Under the pieces are notes generated by a model. That model did no database searches and was not told where the DNA came from. It was given only the letters and a program-made list of their open reading frames with translations. DNA of 5,810 nt from an uncultured Roseburia sp. (GTDB lineage Bacteria; Bacillota; Clostridia; Lachnospirales; Lachnospiraceae). Shown here in pieces: positions 1-5,809 of the stretch (within the stretch, counting starts at the first letter, position 1; the number at the start of each line of letters is the position of its first letter). The DNA lies in contig CAKRCJ010000156.1 of assembly GCA_934307185.1 (NCBI GenBank), forward strand, positions 1 to 5,810, in the 5' to 3' direction. A program made the position numbers and the translations under genes.

Positions 1-400
1 CTGTAATACGTCTTGCTTTTCCGCCAACTGCGGCAATAATACGTTTTAAGTCTGAATAATGGTCATCCGGTGACATATGATTTTCATGTCCGGCAACAGA
101 GTAGGTAAGGCTGTAATTTGTAACATCTACCATAAGGTAAAGGTCATATCCGCGGACAGATTCTTTGATAACACCTTTTGCTTCTCCGGTTCCAAAACGT
201 GGTACAGCAGTAGAGATAATATAAGAGTTGCGGTGGTAGCCTTTGAAGGCAGCTTCGTTTTTGTGTGCGAGTTCTCTTTTCTCTCTCCAGCCTACTAAGT
301 ACTGGTCTACCTTTGCACCTAATGCTTCACAGCTTTTTAAGGGAATTAAGCCGAGTGCACCGTCTGGCATGGTTTCTAGAATTCTTTCATCGTTTGGCAT
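1..400 (-). CDS. prs: Ribose-phosphate pyrophosphokinase (PRPP synthetase), N-terminal part, truncated by window edge
   Basis: Only the first 133 codons are present; the reading frame is open to the left edge. Prs makes PRPP from ribose-5-phosphate and ATP in the cytoplasm, feeding purine, pyrimidine, NAD, His and Trp synthesis. The family signature is visible as VPRFGTGEAKG (about residues 66-76), matching the RFxxGE stretch of canonical Prs, followed by ESVRGYDLYLMVD (about 80-92) and a helix with DLKRIIAAVGGKARRIT at the end. About 67 residues precede the RF motif, against roughly 40 in Bacillus-type Prs, and there is an extra loop around HENHMSPDDHYSD. I recognise this as the longer Prs form common in Lachnospiraceae. 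The ATG at 398-400 follows GGAGG (411-415) by 10 nt, which supports the start. It lies 79 nt downstream of dnaI on the same strand with no clear terminator between them. The catalytic flexible loop and PRPP-binding motif are outside the window. Confidence 0.9.
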   Translation of the reverse strand, partial: MPNDERILETMPDGALGLIPLKSCEALGAKVDQYLVGWREKRELAHKNEAAFKGYHRNSYIISTAVPRFGTGEAKGVIKESVRGYDLYLMVDVTNYSLTYSVAGHENHMSPDDHYSDLKRIIAAVGGKARRIT

Positions 401-421
401 GAGTGGTTTTCCTCCATATTA

Positions 422-451
422 GTTAAAACATTAACAATTTATTTATTTCAA
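422..451 (-). promoter_or_regulatory. Weak candidate promoter for prs, overlapping a short palindrome
   Basis: In the 79-nt gap between dnaI and prs, the minus strand reads TTGAAA (446-451), an 18-nt spacer, then TTTAAC (422-427). This matches the -35 box well and the -10 box moderately. The -10 candidate lies within an inverted repeat, GTTAA-AACA-TTAAC (422-435 on the plus strand), which could be an operator half-site pair or chance in AT-rich DNA. If used, transcription would begin just upstream of the GGAGG site, leaving a very short leader. Cotranscription of prs from the dnaD promoter is the alternative. Confidence 0.25.
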
Positions 452-479
452 TAGATGGTAAATAAGGGGATATTTGCAT

Positions 480-1460
480 CTAGTGAATTCGTTTTTTCAG
501 CCGGATATCATCACCGAATAACTTAATGATGGTATAGCTGTCGGATATCCTGGAAAGCACACGTTCTGAGTAAATATCTGCAACCTGGTTCATATTCAGG
601 TTTGTAGAAATAATCGTGGATTTTTTCCGCAGGATGCGTTCATTTAAGCACAGAAAAAGCTGCGAAGTCGTAAAGGAATTAGCAAGTTCCGTACCTAAAT
701 CATCAATGATTAGTAAATCGCAGTCAAAAATATTCTGGTGTGCGGCAAGTGCATCAGCATCCTTCTCAAACACACCTTTGCTTAATATATCAAATAATTG
801 GAACGCCGTAAAGTAGATTACGGAATGTCCGGAGTCTAATAATTCTTTTGCAATACAGTTGGAGAGAAAGGTTTTTCCAATACCAGTATCCCCATAAAAA
901 TATAAATTAGCAAAAGTATTGTCAAACTGCTCTACAAATTCATGGCATTTTGCAACGGCAGCCTTTGCAGTCGCAAGGGAGGTAAGTCCCGTCACCGGAT
1001 TTGTGACAGAGTCAGAGTAATAATCAAGCCGTAAGGAACCAAAGTTTTCTTTTGCAAGAATATCTTTGATATTGGATTGTGTATAAATCAAGTCAATTGC
1101 CTTCTGTTTAAAACAGTGGCACGGTTTTCCATTCACATAACCGGTATCTTTGCAGTCCTTACATTCATAGACCGGTTCAAAATAATCCTGTGGCAGGGAA
1201 AGTTCTTTCATAAGAGCTTTTTTTCTGGAACGAAGGACGGATAGCGTATCCTTAAGCTCCTTTAATGCGTGGGCATCACCATCTAAAAGCTTTCTGGCGG
1301 ATGCAACGGAAGTCTCTGCGATAGAGGCATCAATAGACTTTAATTCAGGAGAACGCTCATAGGCGGCTTTGGTACGCTGCTCTAAATCGTGCTGGGCTTT
1401 CAGTTGTTTTGCATCATAGGAACGAAAAATCTCGTCGTACTGTGAATTGTTTAATGCCAT
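480..1460 (-). CDS. dnaI: DnaI/DnaC-type replicative helicase loader, AAA+ ATPase
   Basis: 326 residues, close to the 310-330 usual for Firmicute DnaI-like loaders. It is expected to bind the hexameric replicative helicase and, with ATP, load it onto DNA at origins and restart sites. The N-terminal half is charged and helical (about 15-90), then comes a Cys cluster C100-x2-C103-x10-C114-H115-C116, likely a zinc site as in Bacillus DnaI, though with different spacing. The AAA+ part shows Walker A GDTGIGKT (190-197), Walker B LLIIDDLGTE (249-258), sensor 1 STN (285-287) and the box VII arginine-finger segment SERVLSRI (298-305). The ATG follows GGAG (1469-1472) by 8 nt. The gene starts 18 nt after the stop of the upstream DnaD-domain gene, so the two form an operon, equivalent to the dnaB-dnaI pair of Bacillus. 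Phage or transposon IstB-type ATPases share this fold, but the Cys cluster, length and primosomal neighbour favour the chromosomal loader. Confidence 0.9.
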   Translation of the reverse strand: MALNNSQYDEIFRSYDAKQLKAQHDLEQRTKAAYERSPELKSIDASIAETSVASARKLLDGDAHALKELKDTLSVLRSRKKALMKELSLPQDYFEPVYECKDCKDTGYVNGKPCHCFKQKAIDLIYTQSNIKDILAKENFGSLRLDYYSDSVTNPVTGLTSLATAKAAVAKCHEFVEQFDNTFANLYFYGDTGIGKTFLSNCIAKELLDSGHSVIYFTAFQLFDILSKGVFEKDADALAAHQNIFDCDLLIIDDLGTELANSFTTSQLFLCLNERILRKKSTIISTNLNMNQVADIYSERVLSRISDSYTIIKLFGDDIRLKKRIH

Positions 1461-1478
1461 TCTTTTTTCTCCAAATAA

Positions 1479-2558
1479 TTATTGAACGGAAGTATTTAAA
1501 AGCATCTTTTCTAACTGGTCATAGTCATAGGAACGCTGGTCAAAATTGTTAAACTTATTCTTTGACGTAGTCTGTGTCTGCTCAGTCACAGTGGATGCTT
1601 TCCGTCTTTTCTGGTATTCATCATCGAGTCTTGAAATATCATCAGGCGTTGCAACCTGTTTTTTCTTCCAGCTTGTGAGAATAGAATCAATATATTCAAA
1701 CTTTGGCTGGTGAATTGCCTGTATGGTTCGTTCGCAGGCAGCAGTGATAATCTCCTGGGAAAAACCATATTCGGCTCTCCATTTTTCAATATATGCAGTC
1801 TCAGAAGGAACTAAAGAGCGTCCTGTGATACCAAGTGCTTTCATTACTGCAAAATAAAGCTGGCTGTGAATTCCTGCAACCTGCTTTGCCTGCTCTACAG
1901 AAGAGATATGGCTGTCTGCCCAGGCAAGGGCAACCTTTTCTATGTAGCGGATACTTGTATGTCCTTTGCTGACACAGTATTCAATCAGATATTCAATCAG
2001 GTCTGTTGAGAAACCAAGACCGTCATACCAGTAGAGGATACTGTTCATATCGGTAGGAGTTAAAATACGTCCGAGATACCGCTCTGAAATAAATAAAAGC
2101 TCTTTGACAGACTCCTGTTTGCGGAACATGGAAATATCCTCTGCAGTATAATTCTTCGGTTCCGGCTGTGTGGAAGAAAAAGGTGCATCAGCAGAAGCAG
2201 CTTCTTCATTATGCGCAGCCTTGCTTTCAGGAGCTTTCTCTAAAGTCTCAGCTTTTCTGCTGTTGGTATCGAGAAAACATACACCGGTAAGATTTTCACT
2301 GTCGTCGTATTCCAGGCGTAAAAGATGCATACGTTCCCAGTAGCTTAAGGCGCGTTTAATGTCCTTTTCGGTATGTTCAAACTTGTCTGCCATGGCAGTG
2401 ATTGAAAAAGCTGCGTCCGGCGCATTCAATTGTCTCAAAAGATAAAGATATATTTTTACAAACTCTCCATTGGCATCTGACATGTATTCATCAATAAATA
2501 TGTTAGATACGCTTGTGGCAGAAGTCTGGCTGTCACTATGAAGTGTTATATTGGCCAT
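1479..2558 (-). CDS. dnaD: DnaD-domain primosome protein with a two-DDBH2 (DnaB-like) architecture
   Basis: 359 residues from the chosen ATG. The family remodels DNA and bridges DnaA and the helicase loader during replication initiation. The N-terminal part (about 15-95, with IFIDEYMSDANGEFVKIYLYLL at its start) fits the winged-helix DDBH1 domain. A low-complexity acidic and Ser/Ala linker follows (about 100-135). A first DDBH2/DnaB_2 domain spans about 143-222 and ends with the YxxxIxxxW-type motif YIEKVALAW (205-213). A second copy-like region (about 230-300) ends in YIDSILTSW (289-297). The tail carries FDQRSYDYDQLEKMLLN, a motif I recall from clostridial homologues. Two DDBH2 units resemble Bacillus DnaB more than Bacillus DnaD. 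Start choice: a TTG at 2591 is open in frame but overlaps the -10 box and would lie upstream of the likely transcript start. ATG 2567 and ATG 2558 both have usable ribosome sites; 2558 gives MANITLHSD, the usual family start. It is followed by dnaI after 18 nt. Confidence 0.88.
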   Translation of the reverse strand: MANITLHSDSQTSATSVSNIFIDEYMSDANGEFVKIYLYLLRQLNAPDAAFSITAMADKFEHTEKDIKRALSYWERMHLLRLEYDDSENLTGVCFLDTNSRKAETLEKAPESKAAHNEEAASADAPFSSTQPEPKNYTAEDISMFRKQESVKELLFISERYLGRILTPTDMNSILYWYDGLGFSTDLIEYLIEYCVSKGHTSIRYIEKVALAWADSHISSVEQAKQVAGIHSQLYFAVMKALGITGRSLVPSETAYIEKWRAEYGFSQEIITAACERTIQAIHQPKFEYIDSILTSWKKKQVATPDDISRLDDEYQKRRKASTVTEQTQTTSKNKFNNFDQRSYDYDQLEKMLLNTSVQ

Positions 2559-2567
2559 TTTATTCAT

Positions 2568-2579
2568 TCCTTTCCCTTT
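2568..2579 (-). promoter_or_regulatory. Double ribosome binding site of the dnaD-like gene
   Basis: The minus strand reads AAAGGG then AAAGGA back to back, followed directly by ATG at 2567 and a second in-frame ATG at 2558. AAAGGA is 9 nt from ATG 2558; AAAGGG is 6 nt from ATG 2567. The better anti-Shine-Dalgarno match (AAGGA) favours 2558, but both starts could be used and they differ by only three residues. Confidence 0.6.
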
Positions 2580-2591
2580 AACCCGTCCCAA

Positions 2592-2600
2592 ATTATAGCA
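2592..2600 (-). promoter_or_regulatory. Extended -10 promoter of the dnaD-dnaI operon
   Basis: The minus strand reads TGCTATAAT, a perfect TATAAT (2592-2597) preceded by the TGn extended -10 motif (2598-2600). At 17-bp spacing the -35 position reads TTCTCT, a poor match, as is common for extended -10 promoters. Transcription would start near 2585, giving a leader of about 20-28 nt before the dnaD start codon. A purine-rich plus-strand tract (2601-2627) covers the spacer and could ease melting. The DnaA-box cluster lies directly upstream, the nearest perfect box ending about 66 bp from the extended -10 motif. Confidence 0.7.
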
Positions 2601-2665
2601 CAGAAAATGAAAAAAGAGAAGAAAAAATTGCCCACAAACCCAGTAAAATCAAGGGGTTACAAAAA

Positions 2666-2683
2666 TGTGGATAATGTGGATAA
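2666..2683 (-). promoter_or_regulatory. Tandem pair of perfect DnaA boxes (promoter-proximal)
   Basis: Two copies of TTATCCACA lie head to tail with no gap (plus strand TGTGGATAA twice). This is the perfect pair nearest to the dnaD promoter, upstream of it, where bound DnaA could contact RNA polymerase or block access. Confidence 0.88.
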
Positions 2684-2710
2684 AAAAGTAGTTTCCAATA
2701 AGCCATTCTT

Positions 2711-2719
2711 TGTGGAAAA
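2711..2719 (-). promoter_or_regulatory. One-mismatch DnaA box
   Basis: The minus strand reads TTTTCCACA, differing from the consensus at position 3 only. It has the same orientation as the perfect boxes and lies between the promoter-proximal pair and the single box, so it is likely a lower-affinity site of the cluster. Confidence 0.6.
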
Positions 2720-2767
2720 GGGCGAAAGCCAGTAAACATCTGCGATACAGCGGATTTAAGAAAAAAA

Positions 2768-2776
2768 TGTGGATAA
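2768..2776 (-). promoter_or_regulatory. Single perfect DnaA box
   Basis: The minus strand reads TTATCCACA exactly, in the same orientation as the other boxes. It lies between the murC terminator U-tract and the promoter-proximal boxes and is flanked by an A-run on the plus strand (2761-2767). Confidence 0.85.
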
Positions 2777-2788
2777 CTTTATGTAAAC

Positions 2789-2837
2789 AAAAAAATCCAC
2801 ATTCAATTGTTGGAGTTTTCCCCAATTGAATGTGGAT
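2789..2837 (-). terminator. Intrinsic terminator of murC, with a DnaA box in its stem
   Basis: A perfect 15-bp inverted repeat (arms 2795-2809 and 2823-2837) encloses a 13-nt loop. In the murC transcript the 3' arm is followed by six U residues (2789-2794, seven T counting the last stem base), the form of a Rho-independent terminator. It begins 12 nt past the murC stop codon. The stem is only moderately GC-rich but long and without mismatch. The 2831-2837 half of the stem is the first seven bases (plus-strand reading) of a perfect DnaA box, and the opposite arm carries its mirror copy ATCCACA. It should insulate dnaD-dnaI from murC transcription. Confidence 0.85.
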
Positions 2838-2848
2838 AATGTGGATAA
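2831..2848 (-). promoter_or_regulatory. Tandem pair of perfect DnaA boxes adjoining the murC stop codon
   Basis: Two gapless head-to-tail copies of TTATCCACA, the same arrangement as at 2666-2683. One box (2831-2839) overlaps the terminator stem, and the other (2840-2848) ends 1 nt before the murC stop codon TAA (2850-2852). Confidence 0.88.
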
Positions 2849-2849
2849 G

Positions 2850-4229
2850 TTATTTTCCAAGAAGGTGTTCGCCAACATTTACAATGTCTCCGGCACCCAT
2901 AGTTATCAACAAATCACCGTTTATACAATTTTCGAGTAAATAGTTTTCAATTTCTGTAAAAGAAGGGAAATAGTGGCAGGCGGTGCCTTTTTCCTTCAGT
3001 TTTGTCTCGATATCCTTAGAACTGATGCCAAAAGTATTCTTTTCACGGGCAGCATAAATGTCTGCCAATACCACTACATCTGCCATAGATAATACATCCG
3101 CAAAATCATTTAAAAATGCTTTGGTTCTGGAATAAGTATGCGGCTGGAATACTAATACAAGACGTTTGTGTGGATATTTTTTTGCAGCAGTTAAAGTTGC
3201 ACGGATTTCGGTCGGATGGTGTGCGTAATCATCAATAATAGTGACACCATCTACAGTGCCTTTATACTGGAAACGTCTGTCTGCACCGCCAAAAGCGGAA
3301 AGACCGGCGACGATATTTTCTTTTGAAATCTTTAAATCAAGGCAGAGTGCAATCGCAGCCAATGCGTTTGATACATTGTGGAGTCCGGGAACATTTAAGG
3401 AAACATCCATTACTTTTTCACCGTGATACATTGCGGTAAAGCCGGCACATGCTTTTTCGTTAAAAGTAATGTTTTCCGGATAAAAATCACAGGCTTCTGT
3501 CATGCCGTAAGTAATGACCTGCGGTGTGAGACCATCTGTAATCTCTTTGTAGTTTTCAATTTCACCATTAATAATGATAGCGCCGTTTTCTTTTGTATTT
3601 TTTGCAAATAAATGGAAAGAATTCCGTATGTCCTGAATATCTTTAAAGAAGTCAAGATGTTCTGCTTCTATATTTAAAATGATACTGTATTTTGGACGGA
3701 AATTTAAAAAGCTGTTGGTATACTCACATGCCTCAGAAATAAATACGTCTGATTTACCCACGCGGAGATTTCCGTCAATGGCCTTTAAAATTCCACCGAC
3801 TGTGATGGTCGGGTCGCTTTCTGCCTGAAGCAAAATCTGCGAAATCATGGAGGTCGTTGTTGTCTTTCCATGGGTTCCGGCTACTGCGATGGAATTATTG
3901 TAATTGTCCATAATCTGGCCAAGCAGTTCTGCACGGCTTAACATAGGAAGCCCTTTTTCCTTTGCACAGGAAAATTCCGGGTTATCTTCGCGGATGGCTG
4001 CTGTGTACACAACTAAATCAATGCCGTCAATAATATTGGAGGCTTTCTGCCCATAAAAAATCTGCATGCCCATATGCTCTAAATGGCGTGTAAGGTCAGA
4101 CTCCTTTGCGTCGGAGCCGGAAATGGTGAAATGCTCTTCAAAAAGTATTTCAGCAAGACCGCTCATGCTGATACCGCCGATGCCAATGAAATGGATGTGT
4201 ATTGGTTCATTAAAATTAATTTTATACAT
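2850..4229 (-). CDS. murC: UDP-N-acetylmuramate--L-alanine ligase
   Basis: 459 residues, the usual MurC length. It adds L-alanine to UDP-MurNAc with ATP, the first amino-acid step of peptidoglycan precursor synthesis in the cytoplasm. The N-terminal Rossmann part shows GIGGISMSG (16-24) for UDP-sugar binding. The central ATP domain has GTHGKTTTT (118-126), the SEACEY acid motif (165-170), NIEAEHLD (186-193) and PGLHNVSNALAA (281-292). The C-terminal domain begins with GADRRFQYKG (315-324) and carries DDYAHHPTEI (333-342), FQPHTYSRT (361-369) and GAGDI (445-449). The DDYAHHPTEI and SRT motifs are characteristic of MurC within the Mur ligases. The ATG at 4227-4229 has only a weak ribosome site (AGGT about 9 nt upstream), but the N-terminus MYKINFNEPIHIHFIGIGG matches family starts. 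It has its own promoter and its own terminator, so it appears monocistronic, divergent from glgC. Confidence 0.96.
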   Translation of the reverse strand: MYKINFNEPIHIHFIGIGGISMSGLAEILFEEHFTISGSDAKESDLTRHLEHMGMQIFYGQKASNIIDGIDLVVYTAAIREDNPEFSCAKEKGLPMLSRAELLGQIMDNYNNSIAVAGTHGKTTTTSMISQILLQAESDPTITVGGILKAIDGNLRVGKSDVFISEACEYTNSFLNFRPKYSIILNIEAEHLDFFKDIQDIRNSFHLFAKNTKENGAIIINGEIENYKEITDGLTPQVITYGMTEACDFYPENITFNEKACAGFTAMYHGEKVMDVSLNVPGLHNVSNALAAIALCLDLKISKENIVAGLSAFGGADRRFQYKGTVDGVTIIDDYAHHPTEIRATLTAAKKYPHKRLVLVFQPHTYSRTKAFLNDFADVLSMADVVVLADIYAAREKNTFGISSKDIETKLKEKGTACHYFPSFTEIENYLLENCINGDLLITMGAGDIVNVGEHLLGK

Positions 4230-4265
4230 ATCTGAATACCTGCCTGTTTTTTGCTTGATAAAAAT

Positions 4266-4290
4266 GAAAAAGTAAGCGGATTACTTCTTC
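4266..4290 (-). other. Leader hairpin in the murC 5' untranslated region
   Basis: On the minus strand, a 10-bp stem (GAAGAAGTAA / TTACTTTTTC with one G-U pair) encloses the 5-nt loop TCCGC. It lies between the best murC promoter and the start codon, so it would sit within the first 40 nt of the transcript. The stem is AU-rich and thus of modest stability; it is not followed by a long uninterrupted U-tract, although T-rich sequence follows. It could act on mRNA stability or as a weak attenuator; no known riboswitch was recognised. Confidence 0.45.
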
Positions 4291-4338
4291 ATTATATTAT
4301 AACAAAGCTAATTATAAACATATATTGGGATTTTGCAA
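4291..4338 (-). promoter_or_regulatory. murC promoter region
   Basis: The minus strand carries TTGCAA (4333-4338), a 16-nt spacer, then a perfect TATAAT (4311-4316), predicting a start near 4304 and a leader of about 75 nt. Two further overlapping TATAAT copies lie downstream (4296-4301 and 4291-4296) but lack a good -35 at the right distance. They may be alternative -10 elements. Confidence 0.6.
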
Positions 4339-4454
4339 ATTCTTTTACAAAAAATCAAAAAGATGGATTTTGTTGAAAAATATCAGATAAACAGATATAT
4401 TTGTACGATTTGTCAAAAATCTAAAAAAAATTTTGAAAAAATTGTGTAAAATGA

Positions 4455-4483
4455 TGTACATTAAAAAATGGTTGTGATATACT
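4455..4483 (+). promoter_or_regulatory. glgC promoter
   Basis: TGTACA (4455-4460, four of six matches to the -35 consensus), a 17-nt spacer, then TATACT (4478-4483, five of six) preceded by TG-A, making an extended -10. Transcription would start near 4490, giving a leader of about 45 nt. The sequence upstream (4380-4454) is very AT-rich with A-runs, which could serve as an UP-like element. The promoter is divergent from that of murC, with about 117 bp between the two -35 boxes. Confidence 0.65.
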
Positions 4484-4522
4484 TAAAATATCAAGAGGAC
4501 TAGATTGACTAGAAAGTGACGA

Positions 4523-4530
4523 GAGGTGAT
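4523..4530 (+). promoter_or_regulatory. Ribosome binding site fixing the glgC GTG start
   Basis: GAGGTGAT is an unbroken eight-base complement to the 16S rRNA 3' end. Its GAGG core is 8 nt from GTG 4535, a near-ideal distance. The upstream in-frame GTG at 4526 overlaps this site, so it cannot be the start, which decides for 4535. Confidence 0.8.
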
Positions 4531-4534
4531 TGAC

Positions 4535-5809
4535 GTGATTCGAAAAGAAATGATAGCAATGCTATTAGCAGGAGGTCAGGGAAGCCGTTTAGGTGTCCTG
4601 ACAGCAAAAGTCGCAAAGCCAGCAGTTGCATTTGGAGGAAAATACCGCATCATAGATTTTCCGCTTAGTAACTGCATTAACTCCGGAATAGATACGGTTG
4701 GAGTATTGACCCAGTATCAGCCATTACGTTTGAATACCCATATCGGAATTGGTATTCCGTGGGATTTGGATCGTAATAATGGTGGAGTAACGGTGCTGCC
4801 GCCATATGAGAGAAGCGACAACAGTGAATGGTATTCCGGAACAGCCAATGCAATTTACCAGAATATGAATTATATGGAGCAGTATAATCCGGAATATGTA
4901 CTTATATTGTCTGGAGACCATATTTATAAAATGGATTATGAAGTAATGCTTGATTTCCATAAGGAAAATAAAGCAGATGTTACAATTGCAACAATGCCTG
5001 TTCCGTTAGAGGAAGCAAGCAGATTTGGTATTGTAATTGCGGACGAAGATAAACGTATTCAGGATTTTGAAGAGAAACCGGAACATCCAAGAAGCAATCT
5101 GGCCTCAATGGGAATTTATATTTTCAGCTGGAAAGTTTTAAAAGAAGCACTTACTGCGATGAAAGACCAGAGCAATTGCGATTTTGGCAAACATATTATT
5201 CCATATTGCCATGAGAAGAAACAGCGTCTGTTTGCATATGAGTACAATGGTTACTGGAAAGATGTAGGAACGCTTGGTTCTTACTGGGAAGCTAATATGG
5301 AGCTGATTGATTTAATTCCGGAGTTTAATCTTTACGAGGAATACTGGAAGATTTATACAAAGAGTGATATCATCCAGCCACAGTATCTGTCAGAAGAGTC
5401 TGTTGTTGATAAGAGTATTATCGGAGAAGGCTCAGAAATTTACGGAGAGGTACATAGCTCTGTTATCGGAGCAGGTGTTACAATTGGAAAAGGAAGCATT
5501 GTGCGTGATTCCATTATTATGAAGGGAACGCAGATAGGTGAGAATGTTATCATAGATAAGGCGATTGTTGCTGAAAACTGCAGCATTGGAGATAACGTCA
5601 CATTGGGAGTGGGAGAAGAAAAGCCGAACAAGCTGAATGAGAAGATTTACTCATTCGGACTTGTTACAGTCGGTGAAGACTCTGTTATTCCATCGAATGT
5701 CTCAGTCGGAAAGAACACTGCGATTTCCGGCAGAACCACAAAAGAAGATTATCCGGAAGGAATTCTTGACAGCGGTGAAGTAATTATTAAGGCAGGTGAC
5801 TCAGAATGA
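4535..5809 (+). CDS. glgC: Glucose-1-phosphate adenylyltransferase (ADP-glucose pyrophosphorylase)
   Basis: 424 residues from the GTG start, slightly longer than Bacillus GlgC (about 380). It forms ADP-glucose from ATP and glucose-1-phosphate, the committed step of bacterial glycogen synthesis. The nucleotidyltransferase domain shows [15 protein letters not shown] (about 9-23), [11 protein letters not shown] (about 36-46), GTANAIYQN (102-110), [10 protein letters not shown] with the probable metal-binding Asp (126-135), FEEKP with the sugar-phosphate-binding Lys (178-182) and YWKDVGT (240-246). A left-handed beta-helix of hexapeptide repeats follows (about 290-400; I-G-E-G, I-G-A-G, I-G-K-G, I-G-E-N, I-G-D-N turns). 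The start GTG 4535 has a strong ribosome site and gives (M)[16 protein letters not shown] 4550 is a less likely alternative. The stop TGA at 5807-5809 overlaps an ATG at 5806, so translation is probably coupled to a downstream gene, expected to be glgD. Allosteric properties cannot be read from the sequence. Confidence 0.96.
   Translation: MIRKEMIAMLLAGGQGSRLGVLTAKVAKPAVAFGGKYRIIDFPLSNCINSGIDTVGVLTQYQPLRLNTHIGIGIPWDLDRNNGGVTVLPPYERSDNSEWYSGTANAIYQNMNYMEQYNPEYVLILSGDHIYKMDYEVMLDFHKENKADVTIATMPVPLEEASRFGIVIADEDKRIQDFEEKPEHPRSNLASMGIYIFSWKVLKEALTAMKDQSNCDFGKHIIPYCHEKKQRLFAYEYNGYWKDVGTLGSYWEANMELIDLIPEFNLYEEYWKIYTKSDIIQPQYLSEESVVDKSIIGEGSEIYGEVHSSVIGAGVTIGKGSIVRDSIIMKGTQIGENVIIDKAIVAENCSIGDNVTLGVGEEKPNKLNEKIYSFGLVTVGEDSVIPSNVSVGKNTAISGRTTKEDYPEGILDSGEVIIKAGDSE

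Larger units (their letters stand above)
2628..2848 (-). promoter_or_regulatory. DnaA-box cluster in the murC-dnaD intergenic region
   Basis: Five perfect matches to the DnaA box TTATCCACA occur within about 185 bp, all on the minus strand: 2666-2674, 2675-2683, 2768-2776, 2831-2839 and 2840-2848. A one-mismatch TTTTCCACA lies on the same strand at 2711-2719. Weaker two-mismatch copies lie on the plus strand at 2628-2636 (TTGCCCACA) and 2793-2801 (AAATCCACA), and a one-mismatch TTATCAACA lies inside murC at 2903-2911. This density is far above chance for a 9-mer. Possible roles are DnaA control of the dnaD-dnaI promoter, DnaA titration (as for the DnaA-box clusters of Bacillus), or an origin-like element. 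dnaA and dnaN are not in the window, and I see no clear DnaA-trio tract, so regulation or titration is favoured over oriC. Confidence 0.88.

Noticed and set aside
77..298. 73-codon plus-strand frame
   Set aside because: Lies wholly antisense to the recognised prs coding sequence and resembles no family.
2721..2730. GGC-GAAA-GCC mini hairpin
   Set aside because: Three base pairs only, too short to claim as a terminator or RNA element.
2538..2735. 65-codon plus-strand open frame across the dnaD start and DnaA-box region
   Set aside because: No ribosome site, antisense to the dnaD start, and part of its sequence is simply the tandem DnaA boxes read as codons (NVDNVDK).
2592..2849. Chromosomal oriC
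   Set aside because: Not fully excluded, but dnaA/dnaN are not adjacent, no DnaA-trio or long AT-rich unwinding tract is evident, and gene orientation does not switch here (murC and dnaD are both minus). Kept as a DnaA-box cluster.
4377..4395. ATATC...GATAT inverted repeat in the murC-glgC spacer
   Set aside because: Five-base arms in very AT-rich DNA are expected by chance.
4498..4512. Direct repeat GACTAG-ATT-GACTAG in the glgC leader
   Set aside because: Only six bases repeated once; could be chance and matches no known operator.
4724..4960. 78-codon minus-strand frame
   Set aside because: Shadow of glgC, whose motifs on the plus strand are unambiguous.
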